NCBI RefSeq assembly: GCF_017355915.2
Contig: NZ_JAFEUV020000002.1
Span: forward strand, 186,001-250,000
Reading direction: 5' to 3'
Length of the DNA stretch: 64,000 nt
Source of the DNA: Telluribacter roseus
GTDB lineage: Bacteria; Bacteroidota; Bacteroidia; Cytophagales; Spirosomataceae
The position numbers and the translations under genes are program-made. The notes under the pieces are model-generated. The model ran no database searches and was not told the origin of the DNA. It worked only from the letters and a program-made list of their open reading frames with translations. Below, in pieces: positions 15,627 through 25,209 of the stretch (position 1 is its first letter; the number at the start of each line of letters is the position of its first letter).

Positions 15627-18098
15627 CTAACGGATAAAAAGTACTTTGAACTCCGTTCGTCGGTTGCGCTGGTGCTCCTCTTGGGTACATAGTACACCGT
15701 CCTTACACTGATTGATCAGGCTTGATTCACCGTAGCCTTTGGAGGTCATGCGGTTGCGCGCTATGCCTTTCGAGGCCATGTAGTTAAGAGCGGCCCGCGC
15801 GCGTCGCTCCGACAGGTACTGGTTAAACTGAGCGTTGCCCTGGCTGTCGGTGTGCGAGCCTATCTCTATGCGTAGCGAGGGGTACTTACGCATGGTAGCT
15901 ACCATTTTGTCGAGTTCGCGGGCGGCATCGGGTCTGATTTCCCATTTGCCCGAGTCATAGTAGATATTATCCAGCGTCACTACATCCCCTACCTTCAGCA
16001 TTTTCAGGTCAGCCGCCACCAACTTCGACTCCGACTTCTCCGTGATCTTCCTGATAGAGCTCCTGTTGGTACCATAGCTGGGCTTGGAGGCTTCCATCTG
16101 GTACTCGCATCCTTCTTTCAATCCAAACTCAAAACGTCCGTCAGGGCCCGTCACTGTTTGCTTGGTAGTACCATCACACTTGTTGCGTAGTATGATCTTG
16201 ACGCCCTCAATGGGTTTCTTATCCGTTTCGCCGGTAACCGTTCCGCGCAGAGTAGGAGTAGTTACTTTGTCATTGGTATAGCCCCCCGACATACTGGCGG
16301 GCAGTGCTTCGACCGCATCAGACTGGTACGGCAGGAGGGAGTACTCCAGCCGGGTAGACTTATCATCCGTAAATCCTGTAGTAGTAAAGCCTATAGTACC
16401 CGCCAGGTAGCCTTCGTGTGTTACCTCAAACATAAAGTTGCTATTGGCATTGAGGCAGACGTTGACTTCACCATTGGCATTTGTAAATAACTCCTGCTGG
16501 TCGTGCCCCTCACCTTTGGCATTAATCACTACCATGGCACTGTCGAGCGGTGCGAAGGTACTTTCATCTATAATCCGTATGGTAAGGTTACGACAACCGT
16601 TGAGGGTGCTTTCCTGCACAAACCGGAAGATGTCGTCGTCGCCGCGCAGGCGGTTGCTGCTCAGGTAGCCCGTACTGCGGTTGCCATCCGTAATTAGGCC
16701 AAAGTCGTCCGCGGGAGAGTTGAGAGGAGCTTCCAGATGAACAACCGGTCCTGCCACGTTGCCATTCAGCATGGGTACATAGTAGATGTCAAGGCCGCCC
16801 AGTCCGGGTTTGCGACCATTGGAAGCAAAGTACAGGTTTCCGTTTTCATCCACAAACGGAAACATTTCATCCCGGCCGGTATTAATCTGCTTACCCAGGC
16901 TCTGCGGCTTCGACCAAGCGTTCTTCTCCCAACGTGATACATAGAGGTCAGTACCTCCCAGTCCTCCGGGGCGGTCAGAGGCAAAAAATAAGAGTTTTCC
17001 ATCCCGGCTAAGAGCAGGATGGCCGGTAGAGTACTCATCGTGGTTAAACGGAAGCTCCTGTACATCCGACCAGCCCCCGTCTTTGAGGGTAGCGGAATAC
17101 AGCTTGAGCTTGGTTACGTTATCGCTGCTCTTTCGGGACCGGCCATTGCTGTAGTTATTCCGGGTAAAGATAATCTGGCTGCCATCTGCCGAGAAGGTCA
17201 CCGGGCCCTCATGGTACTTGGAGTTTAAGTCTTTACTGAATTGCTCCACCGTAGCGCCGGTGCTGGCTACGGGTTTTTTGAGGTCTAAGCCTTCCGAAAA
17301 CTCAATGGGTGCATAAGTACCTACTGTGCGGGAGTCGTTGGAAGTGGAACGGGTGTAGTTGTCACGGCCCAGCAAGCGCCCGCTGGTACCGGTTGAGGCC
17401 CCGCTAATGGTCAGAGGCTTTTCTTTTCCATCGGCCCCCAGCAGGCTCACCGCCTGCAGGTCGGTCCGGCGGGGCATGTAGTATAGGTCCAGGTAGCCCT
17501 TATTGTTGGTAGAGGCTCCTCCGGCTCCGCGACCTGCTATATAGACCAGTCCGTCCCGGAAATAAGCCGGACTAAACTCCGAGCCGGTGGAGTTGATATT
17601 GAGATTCTCGAGCCGGTAGGTAGCTTTTTGGGCTCCACCCGCTACACGGGTCCCGGTACCGCTGCTTGTAGTTAGTTTATCCTTTTGTTCCTGATATACC
17701 GTATATACCTTCTGGGCCTCGTCGAGCTTTCCGTTGTAGCCCAGTACCTGCGCATAGTACAGGTAAGCCTGCTGGTACTTAGGGCCGGGCTCACCTGACT
17801 CCAGAAACTGCCGGAACACCGTCTCCGCTTTGGGCATATCTCCCACTTCCTTGTAAGCATAGCCCAGGTTGTACAGGACCTCCCTGCGATCTTCAGTAGC
17901 TAATGAATCATTACGCAGGAGTTGTACATAGTCGTTGATAGCGCGACCATATAACTGTGAAAAAAAACTCCGGTCAGCCTGCTGTTTCTGACGGTTGATC
18001 TGTGCGTGTACTTCCCCTCCTCCTAACAGCATACAAACCAGCAACACCCAGCACAGGGGCTTTCTCAGGCAATAATATGCATAGTAATATAGAGGCAT
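15627..18098 (-). CDS. OmpA family protein with TPR and PD40 propeller repeats
   Basis: An 823-residue outer-membrane/periplasmic protein. A signal peptide ends near VHA-Q (residue 32). TPR repeats follow (about 35-130), then a PD40/WD40-like propeller (about 165-490; LFFASDRPGGLGGTDLYVSRW is repeated in related forms), a carboxypeptidase-regulatory-like beta domain (about 615-690, GPDGRFEFGL) and an OmpA C-terminal peptidoglycan-binding domain (about 705-823; IEIGSHTDSQG, LSERRARAALNY). This architecture is common in Bacteroidota, where such proteins tie the outer membrane to peptidoglycan; related PorE-like proteins belong to type IX secretion. No other T9SS gene is adjacent, so that role is only a possibility. 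Confidence 0.9.
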   Translation of the reverse strand: MPLYYYAYYCLRKPLCWVLLVCMLLGGGEVHAQINRQKQQADRSFFSQLYGRAINDYVQLLRNDSLATEDRREVLYNLGYAYKEVGDMPKAETVFRQFLESGEPGPKYQQAYLYYAQVLGYNGKLDEAQKVYTVYQEQKDKLTTSSGTGTRVAGGAQKATYRLENLNINSTGSEFSPAYFRDGLVYIAGRGAGGASTNNKGYLDLYYMPRRTDLQAVSLLGADGKEKPLTISGASTGTSGRLLGRDNYTRSTSNDSRTVGTYAPIEFSEGLDLKKPVASTGATVEQFSKDLNSKYHEGPVTFSADGSQIIFTRNNYSNGRSRKSSDNVTKLKLYSATLKDGGWSDVQELPFNHDEYSTGHPALSRDGKLLFFASDRPGGLGGTDLYVSRWEKNAWSKPQSLGKQINTGRDEMFPFVDENGNLYFASNGRKPGLGGLDIYYVPMLNGNVAGPVVHLEAPLNSPADDFGLITDGNRSTGYLSSNRLRGDDDIFRFVQESTLNGCRNLTIRIIDESTFAPLDSAMVVINAKGEGHDQQELFTNANGEVNVCLNANSNFMFEVTHEGYLAGTIGFTTTGFTDDKSTRLEYSLLPYQSDAVEALPASMSGGYTNDKVTTPTLRGTVTGETDKKPIEGVKIILRNKCDGTTKQTVTGPDGRFEFGLKEGCEYQMEASKPSYGTNRSSIRKITEKSESKLVAADLKMLKVGDVVTLDNIYYDSGKWEIRPDAARELDKMVATMRKYPSLRIEIGSHTDSQGNAQFNQYLSERRARAALNYMASKGIARNRMTSKGYGESSLINQCKDGVLCTQEEHQRNRRTEFKVLFIR

Positions 18099-18753
18099 AA
18101 ATTAGTAAGGTGTCGAATATATTTATTCTGATAGATTTTAGATCGGACTTGTAAAGGGGCTATCTTTAAGATGCACCGGGGAGCTGTACGATCTGTCGGA
18201 ACAAGGTTCGCTGCGAATATAGGCGAATCAGCCAATTAGTGGTGAATGAGAACGAAGAAGTGTATAAGGACCAGGAGGATGAACTGCTTCGGCTAACCAT
18301 CATCAACGGGAGGAATAAGCTCCTGATGCAGCCGGTGAGTACCTCATGGGCTGTCAGAAAAGGTAATCTATGGGTTGATTGCGAATGTGTGTTCATAAGG
18401 TTACGGTACTGGGAGTTACTCCTGATCAGCGACGTATTTCTGTATAGTGGTATGCATGCCGAACGAAATCCATGCCAATACCACCCGGGTTACTGCTTAG
18501 TGGATATAGTTATACGCAATATTTGATTTTTTATAAATGGTAACAGGAGGGCTTCATGTTAACCATAGCAGAGGTAGTCATCTTTATAGCCGCACAAATC
18601 ATGCCACCCTGTAGCAAAGGGCCTCTTTAAGGGATAGTAGTTAGTAATGAGTAGTATAAGCCATTCATATACAAAGGGCAGCTACCGGTTGGATCACCCA
18701 GCAGTAGCTGCCCTTTCTGAGTAGATGCTAGTACTCAATGATGAGCGGCTCTA
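18099..18753. other. Long intergenic region with no convincing gene
   Basis: About 570 bp between the OmpA-like gene start and the hairpin at 18673 hold only two overlapping short frames on opposite strands (18166-18396 minus; 18239-18526 plus, GTG start). Neither has recognisable motifs, a spaced promoter or family resemblance, so I do not call them. The promoter of the OmpA-like gene must be here, but no exact TAnnTTTG is visible. Confidence 0.4.
18673..18716 (-). terminator. Hairpin terminator of the M28 peptidase gene
   Basis: A perfect 13-bp inverted repeat (AAAGGGCAGCTAC / GTAGCTGCCCTTT) begins 38 bp after the peptidase stop codon. Its core GCAGCTAC/GTAGCTGC is the same as in the hairpin at 144-178. 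Confidence 0.7.
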
Positions 18754-20211
18754 CTACCAGCGCCACTCCTGACCCAGCACGAGCTCCTGCTTGAGCCCCT
18801 GGGCAATCAGGTAATCGCGGGTTTCCTGGGGGTTGAGGCGCTTAGCCGGAAGAGTATTGGCTGTAGCCAGTGCGTACAGGTACATGGAAGCGATGCGTAC
18901 TGTATTTTCCAGTTGCTGTTTGTCCACCAGATCAAAGCTATCGCAGTCGGCGTGGTAGCATTGTAGTACCGACGGCGACAGTGAACCTGACAGTCCGGCT
19001 ACTGGTATACCTTCGAGCATGAAGGGCTGGTGGTCGCTGTGCAGTCCGGCGCGGTTGAGGTACTGATTGGGGTAGCTTTCGTGAACTTTGGTGATAGCGG
19101 TACCTACACGCTGGAAAAACTCGCCCATGTCATCGCGGCCAAAGGCATTGATCCCTTTAGGATCGTTGGTCATATCCAGGTTCATCATGTAGCGTACCTT
19201 GGCCGTTTCGCCGGTACGATTCAGCTCGCGCACAAAGTGCTTGGAGCCCAGCAGGCCCTGCTCTTCGCCCATAAACATCACAAATTGGATGGTACGATCA
19301 GGTTTTACTTTGAGGGCTCTAAAGGTACGGGCTATATCCAGTACCGCGAAAGAACCAATTCCGTTATCAATAGCTCCGGTCGACAGGTCCCATGAGTCGA
19401 GGTGACCGCCAATAACTACTTTCTCGCTGGACTTACCTTTCAGCGTAGCTATCACGTTACGGGCCTTGATGGTCTTGGAGAAGTTGCGCATGTCGATGTG
19501 GGCTTCCAGAGGGCCTTCTTCCTGCATCCAGGCGCGGAGTTCGCGGCCGCTGTCGTTAGAGATAGACACCGCAGGTATGGGTATGAGTTCGCCCGTTACG
19601 GAGGCAGTACCCGTCAGCAAGATCTTGCCCGGGGCCTGATTGACCATGATAATACCGTTGGCACCGTACTTGATCGCCAATGCGGTTTTCTCGGAGCGGT
19701 GCAGGTTTTTCTTGTCCGTTACACCTACCAGGCCTATGTTAGCCAGGGCTACCTTACCTTTTACTTTATCTTTAAGTGCTTCAAAATCTTCCTCCAGACC
19801 ATTACCTACGTCTATGATCTGGCCCTTGAGTGAGGCCTCTACGGGTGAATGCGCCAGAGCCACTACGGCTACATCACGAAAATTGTCGCTGCTTTTGGGT
19901 ACTACGCTCAGGGTGACGGTGTCACGCATCCAGGTAACCACCTCAAACGGCTGGTACTTTACATCGCTGAATCCGTAGCTCTTCAGGAGGTTATAGGCGT
20001 ATTCCTCAGCCTTGCGACCATTGTTACTCCCCGTCAGACGGTGCCCGATGCGTTGAGTGGCCTCACCCAAAGTGTGGTATGCTTTGCTGTTTTTTCGTAC
20101 TTCCGTATCAATCCGGGTGAAAGCTCTTTCCCATTCGTTGTCTTCGGTACGGAAGGCGACTAGCACAACGCATAAGCTACCGGCAACGGCAGCTAACAAT
20201 CGTTTTTTCAT
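18754..20211 (-). CDS. Secreted M28 family zinc aminopeptidase/carboxypeptidase
   Basis: About 485 residues from MKKRLLAAVAG; an in-frame ATG seven codons upstream is possible, but this start gives a clean signal peptide. A protease-associated (PA) domain lies in the middle. The two-zinc M28 core shows GGHLDSWDLSTGAIDNG (His and bridging Asp), FMGEEQGLLGS (catalytic and metal Glu), NLDMTNDPKG and the last ligand in CYHADCDSFD. It would trim peptides in the periplasm or outside the cell. The gene stands alone, with a likely promoter at 20271-20302 and a hairpin after the stop. Confidence 0.92.
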   Translation of the reverse strand: MKKRLLAAVAGSLCVVLVAFRTEDNEWERAFTRIDTEVRKNSKAYHTLGEATQRIGHRLTGSNNGRKAEEYAYNLLKSYGFSDVKYQPFEVVTWMRDTVTLSVVPKSSDNFRDVAVVALAHSPVEASLKGQIIDVGNGLEEDFEALKDKVKGKVALANIGLVGVTDKKNLHRSEKTALAIKYGANGIIMVNQAPGKILLTGTASVTGELIPIPAVSISNDSGRELRAWMQEEGPLEAHIDMRNFSKTIKARNVIATLKGKSSEKVVIGGHLDSWDLSTGAIDNGIGSFAVLDIARTFRALKVKPDRTIQFVMFMGEEQGLLGSKHFVRELNRTGETAKVRYMMNLDMTNDPKGINAFGRDDMGEFFQRVGTAITKVHESYPNQYLNRAGLHSDHQPFMLEGIPVAGLSGSLSPSVLQCYHADCDSFDLVDKQQLENTVRIASMYLYALATANTLPAKRLNPQETRDYLIAQGLKQELVLGQEWRW

Positions 20212-20270
20212 GATTAGTAAATCAATCGACAAGTTCAGGTAACTTACTATGGTATAGACTGGTTGTTAAA

Positions 20271-20302
20271 CAAAGAAAAGTAGCTAAGAGTGCCTTATTC
20301 AA
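20271..20302 (-). promoter_or_regulatory. Probable promoter of the M28 peptidase gene
   Basis: On the minus strand TTG is followed by 21 bp and TTTCTTTG, a one-base variant of TAnnTTTG. It leaves a leader of roughly 50 nt before the chosen start. Confidence 0.4.
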
Positions 20303-20411
20303 CGTGGGTCGGGGCTGGAAAGTACAATTGCGAAACTAAATTAGGTAAGATTTTTATTTATTGTATATCCCAACGAACCAAAACTGACAGAAACCCCGGA
20401 AAAATTATACC

Positions 20412-22487
20412 ATGACTTACTTCAACACTAGCCCTGCACCTCCACAAGCTTCTAAGATAGAAAAGGTTATGACCCTTCACGACGATACGCGCACCGATGC
20501 CTACTATTGGCTGCGCGAGCGTGAGAATCCGGAGGTAGTGGCCCATCTCGAGGCCGAAAACCGGTATACCGAGGAGGTACTGGCTCCACTGAAAACCTTT
20601 CGGGAGAATTTATTTCAGGAGATGAAAGGGCGCATCAAAGAAAAAGATGAGTCAGTGCCCGTTCGGGATGGCAACTACTGGTACTACTCACGCTTCGAAG
20701 AAGGAGCCGAGTACCCCTACTACTGCCGCAAGTACCAGAGCCTTGACGCTCCCGAAGAGATTATGCTGGACCTCAACCAGCAGGCCGCCGGGCAAGGGTA
20801 CTACCAGGCTACGTTCCCCGAGATCAGTGACGACGAGACCATCGCAGCCATTGGTGAAGATACCGTTAGTCGCCGATTATTTACGCTGCGCTTTCGCAAC
20901 CTCACTACCGGTGAGTGGTACCCGGATGTGATACCCAACACCGAAGGCGGCCACTACGCCTGGGCGGCTGATAACAGAACCCTATTTTATATCCGTAAAG
21001 ACGTAGATACCCTGCTGGGCTACCAGATATGGCGGCACGAGTTGGGTACCGATGTGCGCGACGACGTATTGCTGTACGAAGAGGCCGACGACCAGTACTA
21101 CCTGGGCCTGTACCGGATGAAGTCCAAGAAGTACATAGCCCTGGTGGCTGACCATAATGGCGTGGCTACCGAGTACCACCTGCTACGGGCCGACCAGCCA
21201 ACGGGTGCCTTCGAGGTAGCTATACCGCGTCGGCGCGGACACGAGTACTCTCTGGAGCACTACCAGGATACTTTTTATATCGTAACGAACTATAACGAAT
21301 CCGAAAACTTCAAGCTCGTCAAAGCCCCTGAGGACAAGATCAGCGATACGGAGCAGTGGCAGGAGGTACTCCCGCACCGGCCCGACGTATACCTGGAAGG
21401 CATAGAGGTGTTCCGCAAGTACCTGGTGGTACAGGAGCGCAAGGAAGGGTTGCTGCATATCCGTATAATGGACCAGCAGTTGGGTGAAGAGCATTACCTC
21501 GACTTCGGCGAGTCGGCCTACACGGCCTACGTAGCCGGTAATCCGGATTTTGATACAGAGGTACTGCGCTACGGCTATACCTCCCTCACTACTCCCAACT
21601 CTACCTACGACTATGACATGGAGAGCCGGACCAAGACCCTGCTCAAAGAGCAGGAGGTAGTAGGAGACTTTGATAAGAGCAACTACGTGACCGAGCGCCT
21701 GTATGCTACCGCCCGCGATGGCGCCCGGGTACCCATCTCCATCGTATACCGCAAAGACTTTGTACGTGACGGGCAGGGACCTATCCTTCAGTACGCCTAC
21801 GGCTCTTACGGCTCCTCCATGGACCCTATGTTCAGTTCGGCCCGTCTGAGTCTGCTCGACAGGGGCTTTGCCTTTGCCATCTGCCACATCCGGGGCGGGC
21901 AGGAAATGGGCCGCGCCTGGTACGAAAATGGTCGCCTGCTGCGTAAGATGAATACCTTCTACGACTTTATCGACTGCTCACAGTACCTGATCAGCGAAGG
22001 GTGGACCTCGCCCGAAGGCCTCTTTGCCATGGGCGGCAGCGCCGGAGGCTTGCTGATGGGTGCCGTGGCTAACCTAGCCCCCGAGTTGTACAAAGGCATG
22101 GTAGCGCAGGTACCCTTCGTGGATGTAGTTACTACCATGCTCGACGAAACCATCCCGCTCACCACCGGCGAGTACGAAGAGTGGGGCAACCCCAATGAGA
22201 AGCCCTTCTATGATATCATGAAGTCGTACTCACCCTACGACAATGTAACGGCACAAGTGTACCCGCACATGCTGGTCACGACGGGCTTTCATGATTCGCA
22301 GGTACAGTACTGGGAGCCGGCCAAATGGGTAGCCAAGCTACGAGAGCTAAAAACGGACGACCACCTGATCCTGATGCACTGTGATATGGAAACGGGCCAC
22401 GGTGGCGCGTCGGGACGCTTCAAGCGCCTGCACGACATCGCTCTGGAGTATGCGTTTGTTCTGGCTATGGCCGGAAAGGCAGAGTAG
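20412..22487 (+). CDS. Oligopeptidase B (S9 prolyl oligopeptidase family)
   Basis: A 691-residue cytoplasmic serine peptidase without signal peptide. An N-terminal beta-propeller (about 75-400) is followed by the catalytic alpha/beta domain. YAYGSYGSSMDPMFSSARLS and ICHIRGGQEMGR are typical, the serine lies in FAMGGSAGGLLMG, the aspartate in TGFHDSQVQYWEP and the histidine in ETGHGGASGRF. The acidic stretch LDETIPLTTGEYEEWGNP, which binds basic residues in oligopeptidase B, is present, so cleavage after Arg/Lys is expected. It is followed 55 bp later by an amino-acid symporter, a sensible pairing for peptide-derived amino acids. Confidence 0.93.
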   Translation: MTYFNTSPAPPQASKIEKVMTLHDDTRTDAYYWLRERENPEVVAHLEAENRYTEEVLAPLKTFRENLFQEMKGRIKEKDESVPVRDGNYWYYSRFEEGAEYPYYCRKYQSLDAPEEIMLDLNQQAAGQGYYQATFPEISDDETIAAIGEDTVSRRLFTLRFRNLTTGEWYPDVIPNTEGGHYAWAADNRTLFYIRKDVDTLLGYQIWRHELGTDVRDDVLLYEEADDQYYLGLYRMKSKKYIALVADHNGVATEYHLLRADQPTGAFEVAIPRRRGHEYSLEHYQDTFYIVTNYNESENFKLVKAPEDKISDTEQWQEVLPHRPDVYLEGIEVFRKYLVVQERKEGLLHIRIMDQQLGEEHYLDFGESAYTAYVAGNPDFDTEVLRYGYTSLTTPNSTYDYDMESRTKTLLKEQEVVGDFDKSNYVTERLYATARDGARVPISIVYRKDFVRDGQGPILQYAYGSYGSSMDPMFSSARLSLLDRGFAFAICHIRGGQEMGRAWYENGRLLRKMNTFYDFIDCSQYLISEGWTSPEGLFAMGGSAGGLLMGAVANLAPELYKGMVAQVPFVDVVTTMLDETIPLTTGEYEEWGNPNEKPFYDIMKSYSPYDNVTAQVYPHMLVTTGFHDSQVQYWEPAKWVAKLRELKTDDHLILMHCDMETGHGGASGRFKRLHDIALEYAFVLAMAGKAE

Positions 22488-22542
22488 TGGTTAGTGAAAA
22501 CGATCTGTTAGAAGCAGGTATGTAATTTTATAACAAAGGGGG

Positions 22543-24027
22543 ATGATCCTTGGAAATCTTCTGAGTATAACTTTTTTGATGGAAGAATTAATCAATGCAA
22601 TCAATGGAATAATCTGGAGCAATGCCCTGATTATTTTGTGTCTGGGAACAGGGATCTACTTTTCGGTACTTACGCGTTTTTTACAGCTTCGCTATGTGCG
22701 ACAAATGGTGAAGCTCTTATTCGGAGGGAAGTCTTCACAGAAAGGAGTAAGCTCTTTTCAGGCCTTTTCGCTGGCCGTGGCGGGTCGGGTAGGTACCGGT
22801 AATATAGCCGGCGTGGCTACGGCCATTGCCATGGGTGGACCTGGGTCTATATTCTGGATGTGGATCGTGGCTTTCCTGGGTAGTGCCTCTGCTTTTGTGG
22901 AGTCCGTACTGGCTCAGATCTACAAAGAAGTTAAGGATGGACAGTACCGGGGCGGCCCAGCTTTCTACATCGACAAGGGGTTGGGCATCAAGTGGTACGC
23001 TACCCTATTTGCCGTCGTGACGGCGGTTAGCTCAACGGCCTTCTTTCCCGGAGTCCAGAGCAATACCATTGCTTCCAGTATAGAAAATGCCTTTAATATA
23101 CCCGCTCTCTATACGGGAATAGCGGTTACTCTCCTGATCGCGCTGATTATCTTCGGGGGGGTAAAGCGGATCAGCAAAACGGCGGAGATCATAGTACCCT
23201 TTATGGCCATTGCTTACATCCTGATGGCAGTAGCTATCATCCTGATGAATATTAGTGAGGTACCCGACGTATTCGGTCTGATTTTTCGTTCTGCTTTTGA
23301 TGTGGAGCCTGCCTTTGCGGGCGTGTTTGGTATGGCCATTTCGTGGGGCGTCAAGCGGGGCATCTACTCCAATGAGGCAGGTTTGGGCACGGCCCCACAC
23401 GCCGCTGCCGCTGCAGAGGCCTCTCATCCGGTCAAGCAGGGGCTGATCCAGGCCTTTTCGGTGTACATTGATACCTTATTTGTATGTACCGCTACCGCTC
23501 TTATGATCCTCTTCACGGGTCAGTACAATGTGGTAAATCCCGAAGGAGGCTTTCTGGTAGAGAACATGGCCGGAGTACCCGCCGGAACCGGCTATACACA
23601 AAATGCCGTCAGTATTCACTTCCCCAGCCTGGGGCCGGGCTTTATTGCGGTATCACTATTTCTCTTTGCGCTAACTACCATCGTAGCCTACTACTACATT
23701 GCCGAAACCAACCTGAGCTTTCTGGTAAAGGAGGGAAATATGGGGTGGAAGCTGTTGGTACTGCGCCTGCTGCTGCTGGTAGCGGTGTTCTACGGCTCTA
23801 TCAAGACCGCCGAGGCGGCCTGGGCGCTGGGTGATATGGGGGTAGGTCTGGTAGCCTGGTTGAATATCATTGCTATCATCCTGCTGCGCAAACCCGCTTT
23901 GCTCGCTCTTAAAGATTACCAGAACCAGCTGAAAGCAGGCGTAGAGCCCGTGTTCGATCCGGAGCGGCTGGGCATTAAGGGCTCGGTAGAGTGGACTACC
24001 ATAGAGAAAGAAGAACGTACCATATAG
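22543..24027 (+). CDS. Alanine/glycine:cation symporter (AGCS family)
   Basis: A 494-residue inner-membrane transporter with about ten helices. The AGCS signatures are clear: GRVGTGNIAGVATAIAMGGP near residue 85 and SNEAGLGTAPHAAAAAEASH near residue 280. Members import alanine or glycine with sodium or protons. An internal ATG at 22579 (MEELINAINGIIW) matches the usual N terminus of the family better than the first ATG, so the true start may be there. It lies downstream of oligopeptidase B on the same strand and is closed by the terminator at 24093-24126. Confidence 0.93.
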   Translation: MILGNLLSITFLMEELINAINGIIWSNALIILCLGTGIYFSVLTRFLQLRYVRQMVKLLFGGKSSQKGVSSFQAFSLAVAGRVGTGNIAGVATAIAMGGPGSIFWMWIVAFLGSASAFVESVLAQIYKEVKDGQYRGGPAFYIDKGLGIKWYATLFAVVTAVSSTAFFPGVQSNTIASSIENAFNIPALYTGIAVTLLIALIIFGGVKRISKTAEIIVPFMAIAYILMAVAIILMNISEVPDVFGLIFRSAFDVEPAFAGVFGMAISWGVKRGIYSNEAGLGTAPHAAAAAEASHPVKQGLIQAFSVYIDTLFVCTATALMILFTGQYNVVNPEGGFLVENMAGVPAGTGYTQNAVSIHFPSLGPGFIAVSLFLFALTTIVAYYYIAETNLSFLVKEGNMGWKLLVLRLLLLVAVFYGSIKTAEAAWALGDMGVGLVAWLNIIAIILLRKPALLALKDYQNQLKAGVEPVFDPERLGIKGSVEWTTIEKEERTI

Positions 24028-24092
24028 CTTTGCGCCAATACAGCAGATAGCTTCATGATCCTCCCGTAAACATATGCGGGTAAGTCTTGTTT

Positions 24093-24126
24093 AATGGCAG
24101 ATGTGATCTTACATCTGCCATTTTTT
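24093..24126 (+). terminator. Rho-independent terminator after the symporter
   Basis: A 12-bp stem (AATGGCAGATGT / ACATCTGCCATT) with a 6-nt loop is followed by a T run, 66 bp past the stop and just before the next gene. Confidence 0.85.
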
Positions 24127-24141
24127 ATTAATTAGATCAGG

Positions 24142-25206
24142 ATGAAAACATTTCACTGTACGTGCGGCAATAAGCTATTTTATGAGAATTCGGTATGCCT
24201 GTCCTGTAAGCGGGAGGTAGGCTGGTGCCCGGTTTGTAAAGGTATGCACGCCATGGAACCCGACGGAACGGGCGGCTACCGATGCACCAACCCCGAGTGC
24301 GAGTCCAGAGTAGTGAAATGCTTCAACTACGCTACCCAATACGTCTGCAACCGCATGGTCGAAAACCCCGGTCAGCTACCAACGCAGCTACCCTTGTGTG
24401 ATTACTGCCAGCTCACGGAGACCATCCCCGACCTGTCGGTGGAGGGGAACCGGGCCAAATGGTACGAACTGGAAGTAGCCAAGAGGCGCCTTTTGTACCA
24501 GCTGGACCAGTTAGGTCTGCCTTATAGCCAGCCTATCGAACTGCCCCTGTCCTTTGACTTTAAGGAGGATATTGAGCCCGTTAAGCAGGGAAAGGTCATC
24601 GTCAGAAAAGGCGAAAGGGTATTTACCGGACACGCCGATGGCAAGATCACCATCAATCTCCGGGAAGCCGATCCGGTGGAGCGTGAAAAGCAGCGCGTAT
24701 CCTTTGGCGAAACCCAGCGTACTCTTATCGGGCATTTCCGGCACGAAATCGGCCACTACTACTGGCAGCTACTGGTGCAGGATAAAGATGAAAAAGCCTA
24801 TAAAGCCATCTTCGGCGATCATGAATCACCTACCTACAGCGAAGCGTTGGACCAGTACTACAAAAACGGACCTAAGCCCAACTGGCAGGAAAGCTACATC
24901 AGTGCCTATGCCACCATGCACTCCTGGGAGGACTTTGCCGAAACCTGGGGGGCCTACCTGGATATGATTGCCGTGCTGGATACGGCCGATAATACCGAAC
25001 TGCTGGAGCTACCCGGTGAGGACCTGCAGAGTACGCAACTGGACGAATTACTAGCCCGCTGTGTAGACCTGAGCATCAGGGTCAATGAGGTAAACCGCTC
25101 CATGGGCCTCCCCGACCTACTCCCCGAAACATTCACGCCCCCGGTGGTAGAGAAGCTGCAGTACATCCACCGGTTGATCAAGAAAGGGCGAAAGAAGAGC
25201 AAGTGA
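24142..25206 (+). CDS. Zinc-ribbon protein with putative zinc metallopeptidase domain
   Basis: A 354-residue cytoplasmic protein. The first 95 residues hold many paired cysteines (FHCTCGNK, CLSCK, CPVCK, LCDYCQ), as in zinc ribbons. The rest carries a gluzincin-like site, RHEIGHYYW (HExxH) near residue 200, with a likely third ligand in SWEDFAETWGAYLDM. This arrangement matches the putative zinc-binding metallopeptidase family (Peptidase_Mx type), whose substrate is unknown. It starts 16 bp after the preceding terminator and its stop is 3 bp from the stop of the convergent membrane protein gene. Confidence 0.85.
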   Translation: MKTFHCTCGNKLFYENSVCLSCKREVGWCPVCKGMHAMEPDGTGGYRCTNPECESRVVKCFNYATQYVCNRMVENPGQLPTQLPLCDYCQLTETIPDLSVEGNRAKWYELEVAKRRLLYQLDQLGLPYSQPIELPLSFDFKEDIEPVKQGKVIVRKGERVFTGHADGKITINLREADPVEREKQRVSFGETQRTLIGHFRHEIGHYYWQLLVQDKDEKAYKAIFGDHESPTYSEALDQYYKNGPKPNWQESYISAYATMHSWEDFAETWGAYLDMIAVLDTADNTELLELPGEDLQSTQLDELLARCVDLSIRVNEVNRSMGLPDLLPETFTPPVVEKLQYIHRLIKKGRKKSK

Positions 25207-25209
25207 TAG

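Noticed and set aside
18239-18526. Possible 95-residue plus-strand gene in the long gap
   Set aside because: GTG start, no spaced promoter, no family resemblance, unusual cysteine- and tyrosine-rich end; not enough to call.
21183-21887. 234-codon open frame on the minus strand
   Set aside because: Antisense to the oligopeptidase B propeller/catalytic region and without motif.
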